From: Verrucomicrobiota bacterium
GTDB taxonomy: Bacteria; Verrucomicrobiota; Verrucomicrobiia; CAIQCK01
DNA length: 64,000 bases
Reading direction: 5' to 3'
Assembly (NCBI GenBank): GCA_026397915.1
Contig: JAPLTX010000007.1
Span: 23,347-87,346, forward strand
In this document: piece by piece, positions 63,470-64,000 of the stretch
Position numbering within the stretch: position 1 is the first letter of the stretch
Layout of the letters: every line of letters starts with the position of its first letter
The notes under the pieces: model-generated
Databases searched by the model: none
Seen by the model: the letters and a program-made list of their open reading frames with translations, nothing else
Told to the model about the DNA's origin: nothing
Translations under genes and position numbers: made by a program

Positions 63470-63763
63470 GGGGTGTTTCCCTTGTCGCATGGGGTGTTTC
63501 TCCTGCGAAAAGGGATGCATCCCGCGCCGTATGGGATGCGCCCCATGCCACAGGGGACGCGTCCCGCGCCGTAGGAGATGCTTCCCGCGTTATAAGGGAT
63601 GCGCCCCGTGTAGCAAGGGATGCGTCCCATGCCGCTGGAGATGCACCCCGTATCGCAAGGGATGCGTCCCATGTCGCAAGGGATGCGTCCCGTGCCGCAG
63701 GGGATGCGCCCCATGTCGCAGGAGATGCATCCCTTTTTGCGTGGGATGCAGCCCTTATCACAA
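63470..63763. repeat. 21-bp palindromic tandem satellite, 14 units
   Basis: 294 bases made of exactly 14 units of 21. The consensus contains a 12-base dyad GGGATGC[A/G][T/C]CCC followed by about 9 variable bases such as ATGTCGCAA. The first two units are variants (GGGGTGTTTC...). The unit is divisible by three, so all frames on both strands give 7-residue periodic peptides. No unique spacers, so it is not a CRISPR array. It lies 60 bases before the next gene. Confidence 0.92.
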
Positions 63764-63823
63764 GAAACTCTCCATTTAGGCCAGAATCAACCGCCCAAAC
63801 CGCCGCCAAGCAGGAGCGAACCG

Positions 63824-64000
63824 ATGAGATATAACGTTTATTTCCCCAGCCGCGCCGCCGACCAAGTCGTCTGGTTGGAGAACTGGCACAACAAGATCGC
63901 CGGCTATGCCACCCCGCTCGGTTTGACCTCCGAGGAGGTGGCCGCCACCATCGCCGACGCCCGCTGGATGATCTATCTGATCGAGTCCTGGCTCGGCGCC
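63824..64000 (+). CDS. Unknown protein, N-terminal part, cut by window edge
   Basis: 59 codons seen. AGGAG (63812-63816) 7 bases upstream supports the ATG. The sequence (RYNVYFPSRAADQVVWLENW...IAGYATPLGLTSEEVAATIADARW) resembles the helical N-terminus of exported or structural proteins of unknown role with a C-terminal fibronectin-like part. The full gene continues beyond the window, so the domain content is not known. Confidence 0.6.
   Translation, partial: MRYNVYFPSRAADQVVWLENWHNKIAGYATPLGLTSEEVAATIADARWMIYLIESWLGA

Noticed and set aside
63470..63763. CRISPR array
   Set aside because: The units are contiguous 21-mers without unique spacers and no cas genes are near.
63247..63834. 195-codon ORF through the satellite as a protein gene
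   Set aside because: No ribosome binding site, overlaps the next gene's start, and all frames of the satellite are open because of its 21-bp period.

Overview
The window looks like a chromosomal segment from a soil or freshwater member of the Verrucomicrobiota, possibly a Pedosphaera/Limisphaerales relative. This is inferred from gene content: Tat-exported Gfo/Idh/MocA oxidoreductases, sulfatases, a YfhO-type membrane protein, a DUF116-polyprenyl synthetase fusion, high GC, and small palindromic or heptameric repeats that run through coding sequence. No rRNA or tRNA gene was seen.

Layout. 1-10.4 kb holds housekeeping genes: a DUF3108 lipoprotein, tmk-holB-O-antigen-ligase-like, a cold shock protein with terminator, a YfhO-like protein split in two, an orphan RelE-like toxin, family 4 uracil-DNA glycosylase, an RluA-type pseudouridine synthase and lgt. 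10.5-21.8 kb is catabolic or exported: three Tat-signal oxidoreductases, a sulfatase, a DUF4432 epimerase-like protein, and an overlapping operon of transglutaminase, SGNH hydrolase and D-aminoacylase. At 22.0-22.4 kb there is a gene that ordinary ORF calling misses: a heavy-metal-associated (HMA) domain protein whose first metal-binding Cys is an in-frame UGA, followed by a bacterial SECIS-like hairpin. It is a probable selenoprotein. 22.5-27.4 kb has two von Willebrand factor A proteins and a sugar transporter. 27.5-38.8 kb has an unusual SDR, a decayed PL6 lyase, and a glycan operon (GH95 fucosidase, URO-D-like protein, sulfatase, beta-helix protein, PQQ-propeller protein). 38.9-47.0 kb has YajQ, a GreA-like protein, a Dus enzyme, a membrane glycosyltransferase, a SYLF protein, glgB and a methyltransferase.

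47.0-57.3 kb is a tight same-strand run that reads as one terpenoid-type locus: PQQ-propeller lipoprotein, GcvH-like lipoyl protein, 2x[4Fe-4S] ferredoxin, B12-binding radical SAM enzyme, squalene-hopene-type cyclase, DUF116-polyprenyl synthetase fusion, glycosyltransferase and a prenyltransferase-beta-like alpha/alpha-barrel protein. The cyclase gene carries two different perfect inverted-repeat elements in its reading frame. 57.3-60.0 kb has a FucP-type transporter and an outer-membrane barrel protein.

The right end (60.1-64.0 kb) is an accessory region. A DNA methyltransferase gene has lost its middle, with a lower-GC zinc-ribbon ORF now sitting between its two ends. It is followed by two paralogous unknown genes and a strictly periodic 21-bp, 14-copy palindromic satellite that precedes a gene cut by the window edge. 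Family assignments come from reading motifs by eye; no database search was run.
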